64,000 nucleotides of DNA, taken from the NCBI RefSeq assembly GCF_003994475.1, contig NZ_RZNY01000012.1, forward strand, positions 62,001 through 126,000, read 5' to 3'. Made by a program: the position numbers and the translations under genes. Every line of letters starts with the position of its first letter. The first letter of the stretch is position 1. The notes under the pieces are model-generated. The model was not told where the DNA came from and did not search any database. It saw only the letters and a program-made list of their open reading frames with translations. Of the stretch, positions 35,430 through 43,729 are shown in pieces. Source of the DNA: Paenibacillus anaericanus. GTDB lineage: Bacteria; Bacillota; Bacilli; Paenibacillales; Paenibacillaceae.

Positions 35430-35533
35430 AAGTATACCGCAGATCAATAACCGCTCCGCGGACGGATTATCCTTACGACCGCTCCGCTTCTTCAGGACAA
35501 TTCCGTCCTCTCCACTATGATCTACATATACTT
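35430..35533. repeat. Imperfect-palindrome element, copy 3
   Basis: Outer arms AAGTATA/TATACTT and AGATCA/TGATCT (35430-35446 with 35518-35533) and a middle stem GGACGGA/TTCCGTCC (35460-35466 with 35501-35508). The flank CCTTACGACCGCT matches copies 1 and 2, and CGCTTCTTCAG...CTCTCC.CTAT matches copy 2, but the long inner hairpin of those copies is absent. The middle stem is GAGCGAAA/TTTCGCTC in copy 2, again a paired change. Confidence 0.65.
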
Positions 35534-35598
35534 CTTCAATTAACAAGCACTGATTACTGTTTAGAGCCGATTATCTTTTAGGATTATTTATACATTCA

Positions 35599-36198
35599 TT
35601 ATATTGTAAGTTCATAAACCCGTACTTCATGCAATCTATAACACAGTGGAAGTAATTCACTTTTTCTTTCGATAGGTGCTTCGAAATTGATATTTCTTAT
35701 CCCGTAGATGTCCCCTACACTATCAAGATTAAGATACTTTTTAATCACATCATCTTCTTTTAAACCTTTGATATAGGCGTTTAAGTAGGCTTCTTTCATC
35801 ACAAACCCTTGCTTTATGTACCATCTATTAGAAAGCTCATCATCTTGAGTCCACACCTCAATACGATTTATTCCGATTTGCAGCAGTCTCTCTTTAATAG
35901 ATTCAAGCAACTTTGTTGCAACTCCCAAATGTCTATACTCTGGAAGAACTCCTAAATGCCATATTGTAGCGCCTATACCACCCTTTAAATAACAGACGTC
36001 ACCTATAGATTCCTCATATTCCACATCAATGAATCCAACGATTGTTCCATTTTCTTCAGCAACGAGACAAATAGACGATTTTTCATAAGTCTCTTTCTCT
36101 CTTCTAATATCGTCAAAATAAGAGCAATCCAAAAACGAAATAACTCTACATCTTACCCAACCTGTTTCATCCTGTTCCACATAATCTCTAATTATCAT
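35599..36198 (-). CDS. GNAT-family N-acetyltransferase
   Basis: 199 residues. The acetyl-CoA motif region reads WHLGVLPEYRHLGVATKLLESIKERL (V-x5-R/Q-x-x-G-x-A form, residues about 82-107), preceded by the core strand GTIVGFIDVEYEES and followed by IEVWTQDDELSNRWYIKQGF. Substrate unknown. GGAGAG precedes the ATG. The next upstream gene (DUF1801) is 35 bases away in the same direction. Confidence 0.85.
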   Translation of the reverse strand: MIIRDYVEQDETGWVRCRVISFLDCSYFDDIRREKETYEKSSICLVAEENGTIVGFIDVEYEESIGDVCYLKGGIGATIWHLGVLPEYRHLGVATKLLESIKERLLQIGINRIEVWTQDDELSNRWYIKQGFVMKEAYLNAYIKGLKEDDVIKKYLNLDSVGDIYGIRNINFEAPIERKSELLPLCYRLHEVRVYELTI

Positions 36199-36233
36199 TT
36201 TTGCTCTCCTTAAATCAGGACGCTTATCCTCAC

Positions 36234-36623
36234 TTATTTCTTCTTTTTCTTTTTTTCCTCAGCAAGTTTAATATTCTCGTCCACTCTGAATTTAACGATT
36301 TTACTTATTAATTCATAAGGTAGTGGCTTTTCTAACGGAAACTGCACTGACCCTTTTGCTCCCTTATATTCCGCTAGTTCTTCTCTAAAAGCATCAATTC
36401 CACTAGGGGTTGGATAAAATCCAATATGATTCTTGTAAGCAGCGAAATGCACCAAATTTCCATGCAACGCAAAAGTAGGCATTTGATAACTCATCTTTTC
36501 CTCTGCACCAGGTGCTGACTCTTTAATCACTTTTCTTAATGACTCAAGTATGATTTGAACCTCAGGTGAAAACTTTCGAATGTACTCATCAATCGACTCA
36601 CAGGTAATTTGGCTATCTTCCAT
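36234..36623 (-). CDS. DUF1801 (YdhG/Fra-like) protein
   Basis: 129 residues. EKMSYQMPTFALHGNLVHFAAYKNHIGFYPTPSGIDAF is the conserved core of the DUF1801 family, whose Bacillus member YdhG has been linked to iron delivery; the fold resembles frataxin. The tail is a run of Lys. GGGGAG precedes the ATG. Role here is unknown. Confidence 0.85.
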   Translation of the reverse strand: MEDSQITCESIDEYIRKFSPEVQIILESLRKVIKESAPGAEEKMSYQMPTFALHGNLVHFAAYKNHIGFYPTPSGIDAFREELAEYKGAKGSVQFPLEKPLPYELISKIVKFRVDENIKLAEEKKKKKK

Positions 36624-36648
36624 GATTTTCTCCCCTCGTTATCTTCTA

Positions 36649-37541
36649 TTATGATTCCATTTGCTCAATAACACTAACCAATTGTCTCGTTAGATATGGC
36701 GAAACGTCGCCGATTCCGGCAACTGTTTCTAGCAGTTCAAAGGTGTGTCCACCCCATGGACCTTGTGGATCAATACTTTCCTGCCAATTCGCAATCCTGC
36801 TGGATCAATAAAACTACTTAACTGTTGTATTCCTTCATTTAGTAATTCGGTGGGTAGCGGTTTGTTCCTACGCCGGGACCATTCTACTAAGAAGGACATG
36901 CCCCGCAATATATCATATTCAAAAAATCTCGGAAAGCACGGCTTCAACCATTCCGTATCGATGATGTTGCCGCTTTGTTTGGAACATACTAGACGATGCT
37001 CAATTAAATAACGTGCGCCTTGATCCAAGAAATCGGCTTCCTGCACAGTAAATGCACGGTTCGTATAATACAGAATAGCCTCAAGCGGAGGTAATGTTGA
37101 AACGATAGAGCTCTTATTAGAATGAGTATAGGCATCCGGATCGCAGTTTAGTCCTCCATCCGACAGCTGATGTTGTAGGAACCATTCGCGAATCCACGGC
37201 AACTCTTTGTCCAAATCACAGCCATAGGCCATCAATATCATATAGAATACCGCAAGCTCACAATGACAACAATCCATCTTTATTTTATCAGTTTCACTTG
37301 TTGGATGATCGTCGGCGGATATGATAAATACCGGCCATGTTTGAGTTTCGAGTATCATTTTTGCTTTGGCAATAGCGGACCCCGGAATTTGCTTCACTTC
37401 CCCCATCTCATAGAGAGCAGCCATATGCCACCAGGCGCCGTTCCACTTTCTGCGACTGTCTTCGCAATTTTCCATAGCTAAATCCGTAGTAGATTCAAGA
37501 AATCGTATAGACTCTTCGATTGCATGTTGAATATGATCCAT
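36649..37541 (-). pseudogene. Alpha/alpha-barrel-like protein gene with a frameshift near its 3' end
   Basis: The first 270-residue frame (stop at 36729) contains repeated helices and a QLSDGGLNCDPDAYTH motif as in terpene-cyclase/prenyltransferase-like barrels; I do not know its function. After about IDPAG (near 36795-36805) the frame turns unlike protein (RIGRKVLIHKVHG). The frame shifted by one base reads RIANWQESIDPQGPWGGHTFELL, then ETVAGIGDVSPYLTRQLV and a stop at 36649, which is clearly the natural C-terminus. So one base has probably been gained or lost, either in the genome or as a sequencing error. With repair the protein would be about 297 residues. Confidence 0.7.
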
Positions 37542-37754
37542 GAAATTAACCCAGCCTTTAATATTAATATTATCTATTAACGTTCTGTTTTCCCTAAAAA
37601 CAGCCTTTTTTACACTCTACACTATGACATAAATATTGGAATTATGATAGGAGATGTTCTATAGGAAATTCTCTATTATTCTAGCTCTTGATGTGCAGAA
37701 TTTTCTGTTATAGTCTTGATAACTTATTGTTATAAAAAATAGGTACGACATGGG

Positions 37755-37788
37755 TTCACACCTCCAATTTAAGTGGTATAATCACTTT
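37755..37788 (+). promoter_or_regulatory. Promoter of the ABC exporter pair with an overlapping dyad
   Basis: TTCACA (37755-37760) and TATAAT (37777-37782, with upstream TGG) are 16 bases apart, about 75 bases before the first ABC gene. AAGTG and CACTT arms flank the -10 (37771-37787), a natural operator position. The rest of the 316-base gap to the upstream gene shows nothing else. Confidence 0.55.
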
Positions 37789-37857
37789 AATTTGTTGAAT
37801 ATATAGCAAAGTTTTTTTCAACAAGAGTGTACTAACAAACAGAAATCAGGTGATCAG

Positions 37858-39627
37858 ATGTTCGAACTAAAATGGCTATGGCAAAACCTGCAGGGTGACA
37901 GAACGAGGTATATTCTGGCTCTTTGTCTCTCGGTGGTGGGCTCCGCGCTCATGATCGTGAATCCGTACATAGGTCAACGCATTGTCGATACGTTCATAGC
38001 CAACGACAACGCGGTGCAAAATTTAACACAAGAGCGTGGGCTGCTCATTACGCTCTGCTTAGCCATGATTGGCTTTTCCCTACTTCGTACAGGGTTAGCC
38101 TACTTCACAACGATGCAGTACGAGCGTTCCTCCCAGAACATGCTCTATCGCGTCCGCATTTATCTGTTCAACAAGATTCAGGGGCAGGATATGCATTATT
38201 ACGACCATAACCGTACCGGTGACCTGATGACCAAGATGACAGGTGATCTGGATATGGTGCGGCACTCCATGGCTTGGATCATCAAGACGATTATCGAATC
38301 ACTTGCGATCTTCATCGCCGCTGTCATCTATTTCTTCACCATCGATGCGCAGTTGACTTTGTGGCTGCTGATTTTGGCACCCCCGATTTTTATCGTGGCT
38401 TATATCTTTGCGAAGCGGGTTCGCCCTATGTATACCGACCTGCGTGAGCGACTATCGCAGCTAAACACCACAACGCAGGAGAACATCGCGGGTAACCGGG
38501 TTGTTAAGGCTTTCGCACGCGAAGAGTACGAGGTCGAGAAGTTCACGGATAAGAATATCAGTTATTCCAAAGCTAACAAGACAGCCGCACTCGTATGGCT
38601 CGATTACTTTCCTTACCTAGAGACCCTTGCGCAAGCCTTCAATGTAATCTTAATGCTGGTAGGTGGTCTGTTTGTCATGAACGGCCGGATCACCTTTGGT
38701 GAATTCGCTGCCTTCTCTTCGTTGATCTGGGCCATTTCCAACCCCATGCGCAACATCGGCATTATTATCAACGATATTCAGCGCTTTTTCGCCAGCTTAA
38801 CCAAGATTGTTGAAATTTACTACGCGCGTCCAAGTATCGTCAACGAGCATAATCCTGTAGACAAACGCCGTTATAAGGGCCGCATTGAGTTTGAGAATAT
38901 CAGCTTCAAATACGACGGAATTACGGTTCTGCACGATGTCAGCTTTACAGTGGAACCGGGTGAAACCGTCGCCATTATGGGCTCAACAGGTGCAGGCAAA
39001 ACAACGCTTGTTAACCTGATTCCACGTTTCTATGATGTGTCTCACGGACGCGTGCTGGTCGATGGCACCGACGTACGTAAGCTGGAACTCGATGAGCTCC
39101 GTGGTAACATTGGCATTGCAACTCAGGATGTTCTGTTGTTCTCAGATACAATCGATGGAAACATCTCCTTTGGTAACCCTGAAATTCCTGAAGAGGAAAC
39201 GAAAGAATATGCCCGGCTCGCTGCTGCGCACGACTTTATCACGAAAATGCCTGAAGGATATGACACGATTGTAGGGGAACGTGGTGTTGGCCTGTCTGGT
39301 GGGCAGAAGCAGCGTATCGCGCTTGCTCGCGCCTTGGCGGTGCACTGTCCGATCCTGATTCTGGACGACACCACCTCCGCCGTCGATCTGGAAACCGAGG
39401 AGCACATTCAGAAAAGTCTACGTGAACTTGACTATCCTTGTACCAAGATCATCATCGCTCAGCGCGTGTCCACTACTGCGGAGGCTGACCGTATCCTCAT
39501 TCTCGAAGAAGGACGTCTCATCGAGGAGGGAACTCACGCTGAGTTACTAGCAAAGCGGGGTTATTATTACGAAGTGTTTAAGCTACAGAACGAGGGCATT
39601 GGAAGGCAGGTGACCGATCATGGCTAG
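37858..39627 (+). CDS. ABC exporter half-transporter, subunit with degenerate ATP site
   Basis: 589 residues: six membrane helices (about 1-320) and an ATPase domain. Walker A is GSTGAGKTT and the signature is LSGGQKQ, but Walker B reads LILDDTTSAVD with Asp in place of the catalytic Glu, and the switch reads IIIAQRVST with Gln for His. These changes are usual in the regulatory subunit of heterodimeric exporters such as BmrC/TM287. It overlaps the next gene by 8 bases, so the two should form a heterodimer exporting drugs, lipids or peptides. AGGTGATCAG precedes the ATG. Confidence 0.92.
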   Translation: MFELKWLWQNLQGDRTRYILALCLSVVGSALMIVNPYIGQRIVDTFIANDNAVQNLTQERGLLITLCLAMIGFSLLRTGLAYFTTMQYERSSQNMLYRVRIYLFNKIQGQDMHYYDHNRTGDLMTKMTGDLDMVRHSMAWIIKTIIESLAIFIAAVIYFFTIDAQLTLWLLILAPPIFIVAYIFAKRVRPMYTDLRERLSQLNTTTQENIAGNRVVKAFAREEYEVEKFTDKNISYSKANKTAALVWLDYFPYLETLAQAFNVILMLVGGLFVMNGRITFGEFAAFSSLIWAISNPMRNIGIIINDIQRFFASLTKIVEIYYARPSIVNEHNPVDKRRYKGRIEFENISFKYDGITVLHDVSFTVEPGETVAIMGSTGAGKTTLVNLIPRFYDVSHGRVLVDGTDVRKLELDELRGNIGIATQDVLLFSDTIDGNISFGNPEIPEEETKEYARLAAAHDFITKMPEGYDTIVGERGVGLSGGQKQRIALARALAVHCPILILDDTTSAVDLETEEHIQKSLRELDYPCTKIIIAQRVSTTAEADRILILEEGRLIEEGTHAELLAKRGYYYEVFKLQNEGIGRQVTDHG

Positions 39628-41401
39628 AAATAAATTTGACATCGATGAAGATCTGGAGTCGCCATTTGATATTAAGCACTTTCGGCGCGCGTTAGTCTAC
39701 ATCAAGAGTCAGAAAAAACCGATGATTGTTGCGTTTGTGCTAAGCGCACTATCGGCAGCCATTGCGTTGTCAGCACCACTCATCATGCAACATGTTGTCG
39801 ACGTGACGATCCCGGCGAAGGCGGCACTCCCCCTAGTAGGATGGTCGGGACTGATGCTGGTGACGATTGTAGTTAGTGTCTATCTGGCAACGATCCGCTC
39901 ACGTATCATGACGAGCGTTGGTCAGGACATTATTTTTGATATCCGTACGGATCTGTTCAAGCATTTACAGGAACTTCCGTTCAAATATTATGATGATCGT
40001 CCACAGGGCAAAATTCTGATTAGGGTCGTTAACTATGTCAACTCGGTATCAGATGTGTTATCCAACGGTATTATCAACTTCATTCTTGAAATCGTGAATC
40101 TGATTTTTATTGCTGCTTTTATGTTTGCCGTAGATGTTCGGCTCTCGCTTGTTATTCTCGCGGGACTCCCCGTCTTCCTCGCCATCATGCTGATGATCAA
40201 AACCCGGCAACGGCGGGCATGGCAAGCGGTATCCAACAAGAGCTCCAATATGAACGCATATCTACAAGAGAGTATTAGCGGCATCCGTGTGACGCAAATC
40301 TTCTCCCGAGAACAACGTAATGAAGGCATCTTTACTCGCCTATCTAGCAATTACCGTACAGAATGGATGCGTGCCTTGCGGTATAACGCCTTAATCCCGT
40401 TTAGCGTTGACAACTTGGCTACCATTGTCTCTGCATCGATTTATCTGGTAGGACTACTGGCCCTTAACCCAAAAGATGTGACTTTTGGTGTCATTCTTGC
40501 GATGGGAGCCTACGCATTTCGTTTCTGGCAGCCGATTCTGAACCTTTCGAATCTGTACAACAGCTTTATTAACGCCGTAGCTTACCTTGAACGTATTTTC
40601 GAAACGCTTGACGAACCGGTAACTGTTAGTGATGTGCCTGATGCGAAGGAACTACCTCCTATCCAGGGCAATGTGTCCTTTGATGAGGTTACCTTTGCTT
40701 ATGACCCAGGTAACAACATTCTCGAGAACCTTTCCATCGACATTAAGGCGGGAGAAAGTATCGCCCTGGTAGGTCCAACAGGCGCAGGGAAAACAACAAT
40801 TGTGAACCTGATCTCGCGCTTTTACAATGTGACCGATGGTATAATATCGATCGATGGCCACGACATCTCGCAGGTGACACTTAAATCCTTGCGTAGCCAA
40901 ATGGGCATCATGCTCCAGGATAGCTTTATTTTCTCAGGTACGATTCTCGAAAATATTCGTTACGGTCGGCTTGATGCCACGGAAGAGGAAATTATCGCCG
41001 CCGCGAAGACCGTATGCGCCGACGACTTCATCCGTGAATTTGAACAGGGCTACCAAACAGAGGTCAACGAACGCGGCTCGAAGCTGTCACAGGGACAACG
41101 TCAGCTTATCTCGTTCGCACGGACACTCTTGGCCGACCCGCGCATTCTCATCCTGGATGAAGCCACTTCGTCGATTGATGCCAAGACCGAGCGGCTACTT
41201 CAGCAGGGCCTGAACGAACTACTTAAAGGACGGACCTCATTCATCATCGCGCACCGTCTATCCACCGTCAAAAACTGTGATCGCATCATGTATGTGTCCG
41301 ATAAAGGCATCGCGGAATGCGGATCACACGACGAGCTAATGGCTCTTGGTGGCCTATATTACAGGTTATACTCGGCACAGAAGATGGAGATAGAAGCTTA
41401 A
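39620..41401 (+). CDS. ABC exporter half-transporter, catalytically competent subunit
   Basis: 593 residues with an N-terminal 20-residue cytoplasmic extension, six membrane helices and an ATPase domain. Walker A GPTGAGKTT, Walker B LILDEATSSID with the catalytic Glu, and IIAHRLST with the switch His are canonical, but the signature is LSQGQRQ instead of LSGGQ. That altered signature would face the degenerate Walker site of the partner, as in BmrCD and TM287/288. GGAAGGCAGG lies upstream, inside the first gene. Confidence 0.92.
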   Translation: MARNKFDIDEDLESPFDIKHFRRALVYIKSQKKPMIVAFVLSALSAAIALSAPLIMQHVVDVTIPAKAALPLVGWSGLMLVTIVVSVYLATIRSRIMTSVGQDIIFDIRTDLFKHLQELPFKYYDDRPQGKILIRVVNYVNSVSDVLSNGIINFILEIVNLIFIAAFMFAVDVRLSLVILAGLPVFLAIMLMIKTRQRRAWQAVSNKSSNMNAYLQESISGIRVTQIFSREQRNEGIFTRLSSNYRTEWMRALRYNALIPFSVDNLATIVSASIYLVGLLALNPKDVTFGVILAMGAYAFRFWQPILNLSNLYNSFINAVAYLERIFETLDEPVTVSDVPDAKELPPIQGNVSFDEVTFAYDPGNNILENLSIDIKAGESIALVGPTGAGKTTIVNLISRFYNVTDGIISIDGHDISQVTLKSLRSQMGIMLQDSFIFSGTILENIRYGRLDATEEEIIAAAKTVCADDFIREFEQGYQTEVNERGSKLSQGQRQLISFARTLLADPRILILDEATSSIDAKTERLLQQGLNELLKGRTSFIIAHRLSTVKNCDRIMYVSDKGIAECGSHDELMALGGLYYRLYSAQKMEIEA

Positions 41402-41418
41402 TATAGTAGACAATAAAG

Positions 41419-41478
41419 AAACACCTTTAAGTTGAAAATACGAGTGTTGTAAAACACTTGTATAACTTGGAGGTGTTT
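41419..41478 (+). terminator. Terminator of the ABC exporter pair
   Basis: A long nested stem: AAACACCT/AGGTGTTT, AAGTT/AACTT, and ATACGAGTGTT/AACACTTGTAT, followed by TTTTACATT on the plus strand. Confidence 0.8.
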
Positions 41479-41510
41479 TTACATTATGGCGTTCTTCATT
41501 CAGCTACTTC

Positions 41511-41552
41511 TTATTCGCGTAAGAAAAACCGTACTGATTCAATATGCCACAT
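41511..41552 (-). CDS. Possible 13-residue peptide with a strong ribosome site
   Basis: Minus-strand AAGGAGGTAATCGTT precedes an ATG at 41552 that opens only 13 codons (MWHIESVRFFLRE). The site is better than that of most real genes here. It may be a leader peptide, a remnant of a lost gene, or chance. The remainder of the 370-base gap (41402-41771) holds the exporter terminator and an AT-rich region with TATAAT near 41706 as a possible promoter for the next gene. Confidence 0.25.
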   Translation of the reverse strand: MWHIESVRFFLRE

Positions 41553-41771
41553 AACGATTACCTCCTTGTATGTGTCTTATATATGAGTCGTGAGACATGC
41601 ATATAGGAAGTGGGTCGACATGTAAAGGAGTTGTGAAATTTCGAATACGGATAACCGAGACATAGGTAATTAGGTTTATAGTGTAAAAGGGTATATATTT
41701 AATATTATAATGATAAAATTACACATCATAGAAAGATATCTTCTTTATTTACTAGGACTAGGAGTGGCACT

Positions 41772-43178
41772 ATGGCAGAAGATTTGATGCTTTTACAGGA
41801 AAAAGTAACATTGCTTAGATCTGAGGGGAAATACAAGGAGACCATTGAGGCTTGTCATAATCTTCTTGAATGGGGTATAGCCGCAAATGATCATAAATCC
41901 GTGTTAGTCGCACATCTTAATAAAATAGCTTCTTATTATTGCATTGGCGATATTGAAGAGGCCTTCAACAATATTAGTACTTATAATGAACTCTGTAGTA
42001 TATATGGAGACGAAATAGATAAGTTAAACTTATACAATATTTTGTTTTTACTTTATGAATTTAATAAGGATTTCAACAAGGCAAAGGCGACACTCGAAGT
42101 AAGTATTGATTTAGCAAAAAAGCTGAATAAGTATATCATTATCAGTAATGGATATAGCAATTACAGTCATATATACTATGCTGAAGAAAACTATGAAGCC
42201 GCTTTAGAAATGGCTCAAGAAGGACTTGATACGGCTAAATTACTAGAACCAGCAAGTCCAATTTTAGAACTAAGAGTGAAATTAAACATAGCTAAAGCAC
42301 ATATCGGGCTAGAGAACTTTGAGGCCTCGAAGTTGCTGATTGATGAGATGATTAATGATCCTATTCTAGATTCTTTTTTAAGAGAAAAATCCAATTGCTA
42401 TGATCTACAAGGAAACTGGTACTCCAAACAAGCATTATATAGAGAAGCATTCGAATCTTATACAAAGGCTAAAGATCTTGTGGAAAGCTACAATGATGTC
42501 TATTTGCTAAAAACAATTCAAGCCGAAAGATGCAAATTATGTGACCTAATGAATGATGTACAGCTTGGATATTTAGTACAAAAAGAATACATATCAATCC
42601 TTAACCAAATTAGTAATAGAGAGTTGGAGCTAGTTGCTCTACGACTAAATATAAAGCACAGCATAACGGACATTGAGAAAAAGGCTAATACCGACTATCT
42701 AACCGGTTTATACAACCGGAAATATATTGAGCACATAGCAAATCAATGGTTAGAACAAGCATCTATAACAAACGACAATATAGTATGCATAGCTTTTGAC
42801 ATCGATAATTTCAAATCTATTAATGATACATATGGTCACCTATTTGGTGATGAAGTCATACAACAAGTGAGTAAATCTTTTTCTGAAAAATTCGGAGAAC
42901 ATGATTTAATCGGCCGCTATGGTGGAGATGAATTTATTATTATTTCAAAAAACATATCGCTTCAAGATGGAAAAATTAAGGCTGAACAAATAGAAGAGTC
43001 CTTTAAATCCATTGAAATTATGAAGAACGGTCTCTCCATTGCGATAACAGCAAGTATTGGAGTTTCGGATAACTCAGGTGGAACTGTAACCACTTTTACA
43101 GACCTATTTCAAAAGGCTGATGTAGAACTTTATAAAGCTAAATTGCTTGGAAAAAATCAGATTAGCTGTAGGAGTTAG
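41772..43178 (+). CDS. TPR-repeat diguanylate cyclase (GGDEF)
   Basis: 468 residues. Residues about 1-280 are TPR-like helix pairs (YKETIEACHNLLEWGIA, NYEAALEMAQEGLDTAKLL, ALYREAFESYTKAKDLV). A short coiled helix leads to a GGDEF domain (TDYLTGLYNRKYIEHI, FDIDNFKSINDTYGHLFGDEV, active RYGGDEF, ITASIGVSD). It should make c-di-GMP in the cytoplasm, with the TPR part binding a partner. The I-site position reads GEHD, so product inhibition by RxxD is not expected. AGGAGTGGC precedes the ATG. Confidence 0.9.
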   Translation: MAEDLMLLQEKVTLLRSEGKYKETIEACHNLLEWGIAANDHKSVLVAHLNKIASYYCIGDIEEAFNNISTYNELCSIYGDEIDKLNLYNILFLLYEFNKDFNKAKATLEVSIDLAKKLNKYIIISNGYSNYSHIYYAEENYEAALEMAQEGLDTAKLLEPASPILELRVKLNIAKAHIGLENFEASKLLIDEMINDPILDSFLREKSNCYDLQGNWYSKQALYREAFESYTKAKDLVESYNDVYLLKTIQAERCKLCDLMNDVQLGYLVQKEYISILNQISNRELELVALRLNIKHSITDIEKKANTDYLTGLYNRKYIEHIANQWLEQASITNDNIVCIAFDIDNFKSINDTYGHLFGDEVIQQVSKSFSEKFGEHDLIGRYGGDEFIIISKNISLQDGKIKAEQIEESFKSIEIMKNGLSIAITASIGVSDNSGGTVTTFTDLFQKADVELYKAKLLGKNQISCRS

Positions 43179-43213
43179 AGTTTCATCCCACTATCCCCAA
43201 AAAGGAAAAAGAA

Positions 43214-43241
43214 AAAGAGAAAAGCGTAAGCTCTTCTCTTT
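43214..43241 (+). terminator. Terminator of the TPR-GGDEF gene
   Basis: AAAGAGAA...TTCTCTTT with an inner GC/GC pair and a GTAA loop, then a T-run on the plus strand. Confidence 0.8.
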
Positions 43242-43259
43242 TTTTATTTCAATTGATTC

Positions 43260-43664
43260 TCATAATTTTTGGACATCAAGACTTTCAGGATCAATACAAT
43301 ACACTTGCACTTCTAGTGCATCTATAAGCCTTTTTAGATATATTCTTTCGCCATTATAAAGTTCTTTCATTTCCTTATGTTGTAACGAATCCACGCTAAT
43401 CAATATCGCTTTTTTAATACATGTATTTGTTCCGAATTCATTTGAATAACTATCCAAAAATTTGGATTTTGACAGAACTTGATAATACGTGGCTATCTCA
43501 AGAACACATCTTAACATGGTCTCCTTGTTTTCTTTCACTTTTAATTCGATCAAAAAAATACTTTCATCTGCTATTGAGATTATATCTATCTTACCGTCTG
43601 GAGAAGATAAATCGAATGAGGAAAGAATAAAAAAAGATGACTCCTGACGTATTCCAGGAGCCAT
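43260..43664 (-). pseudogene. PD-(D/E)XK nuclease-like fragment, 5' end lost into a terminator
   Basis: The 134-codon frame contains SPDGKIDIISIADESIFLIELKVKENKET, the Asp...Glu-x-Lys core of PD-(D/E)XK nucleases. However, its only start (ATG at 43664) lies in the 3' arm of the terminator of the upstream GH87 gene, and its first codons are terminator sequence. No other ATG/GTG/TTG occurs before the core. Related domains normally have further sequence ahead of this point, so a 5'-truncated remnant is the best reading. An AAGG is 9 bases before the ATG, so weak translation is possible. Confidence 0.5.
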
Positions 43665-43667
43665 CTT
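43634..43667 (-). terminator. Terminator of the GH87 glucanase gene
   Basis: AAGATGGCTCCTG and CAGGAGTCATCTT pair on the minus strand with one mismatch, followed by TTTTTTTATT. Confidence 0.85.
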
Positions 43668-43729
43668 CTTTCGCCTTAGGCACTTTTTATTAAATGTCTA
43701 CAACTCATTAAACTTGATGTGCTACACAT

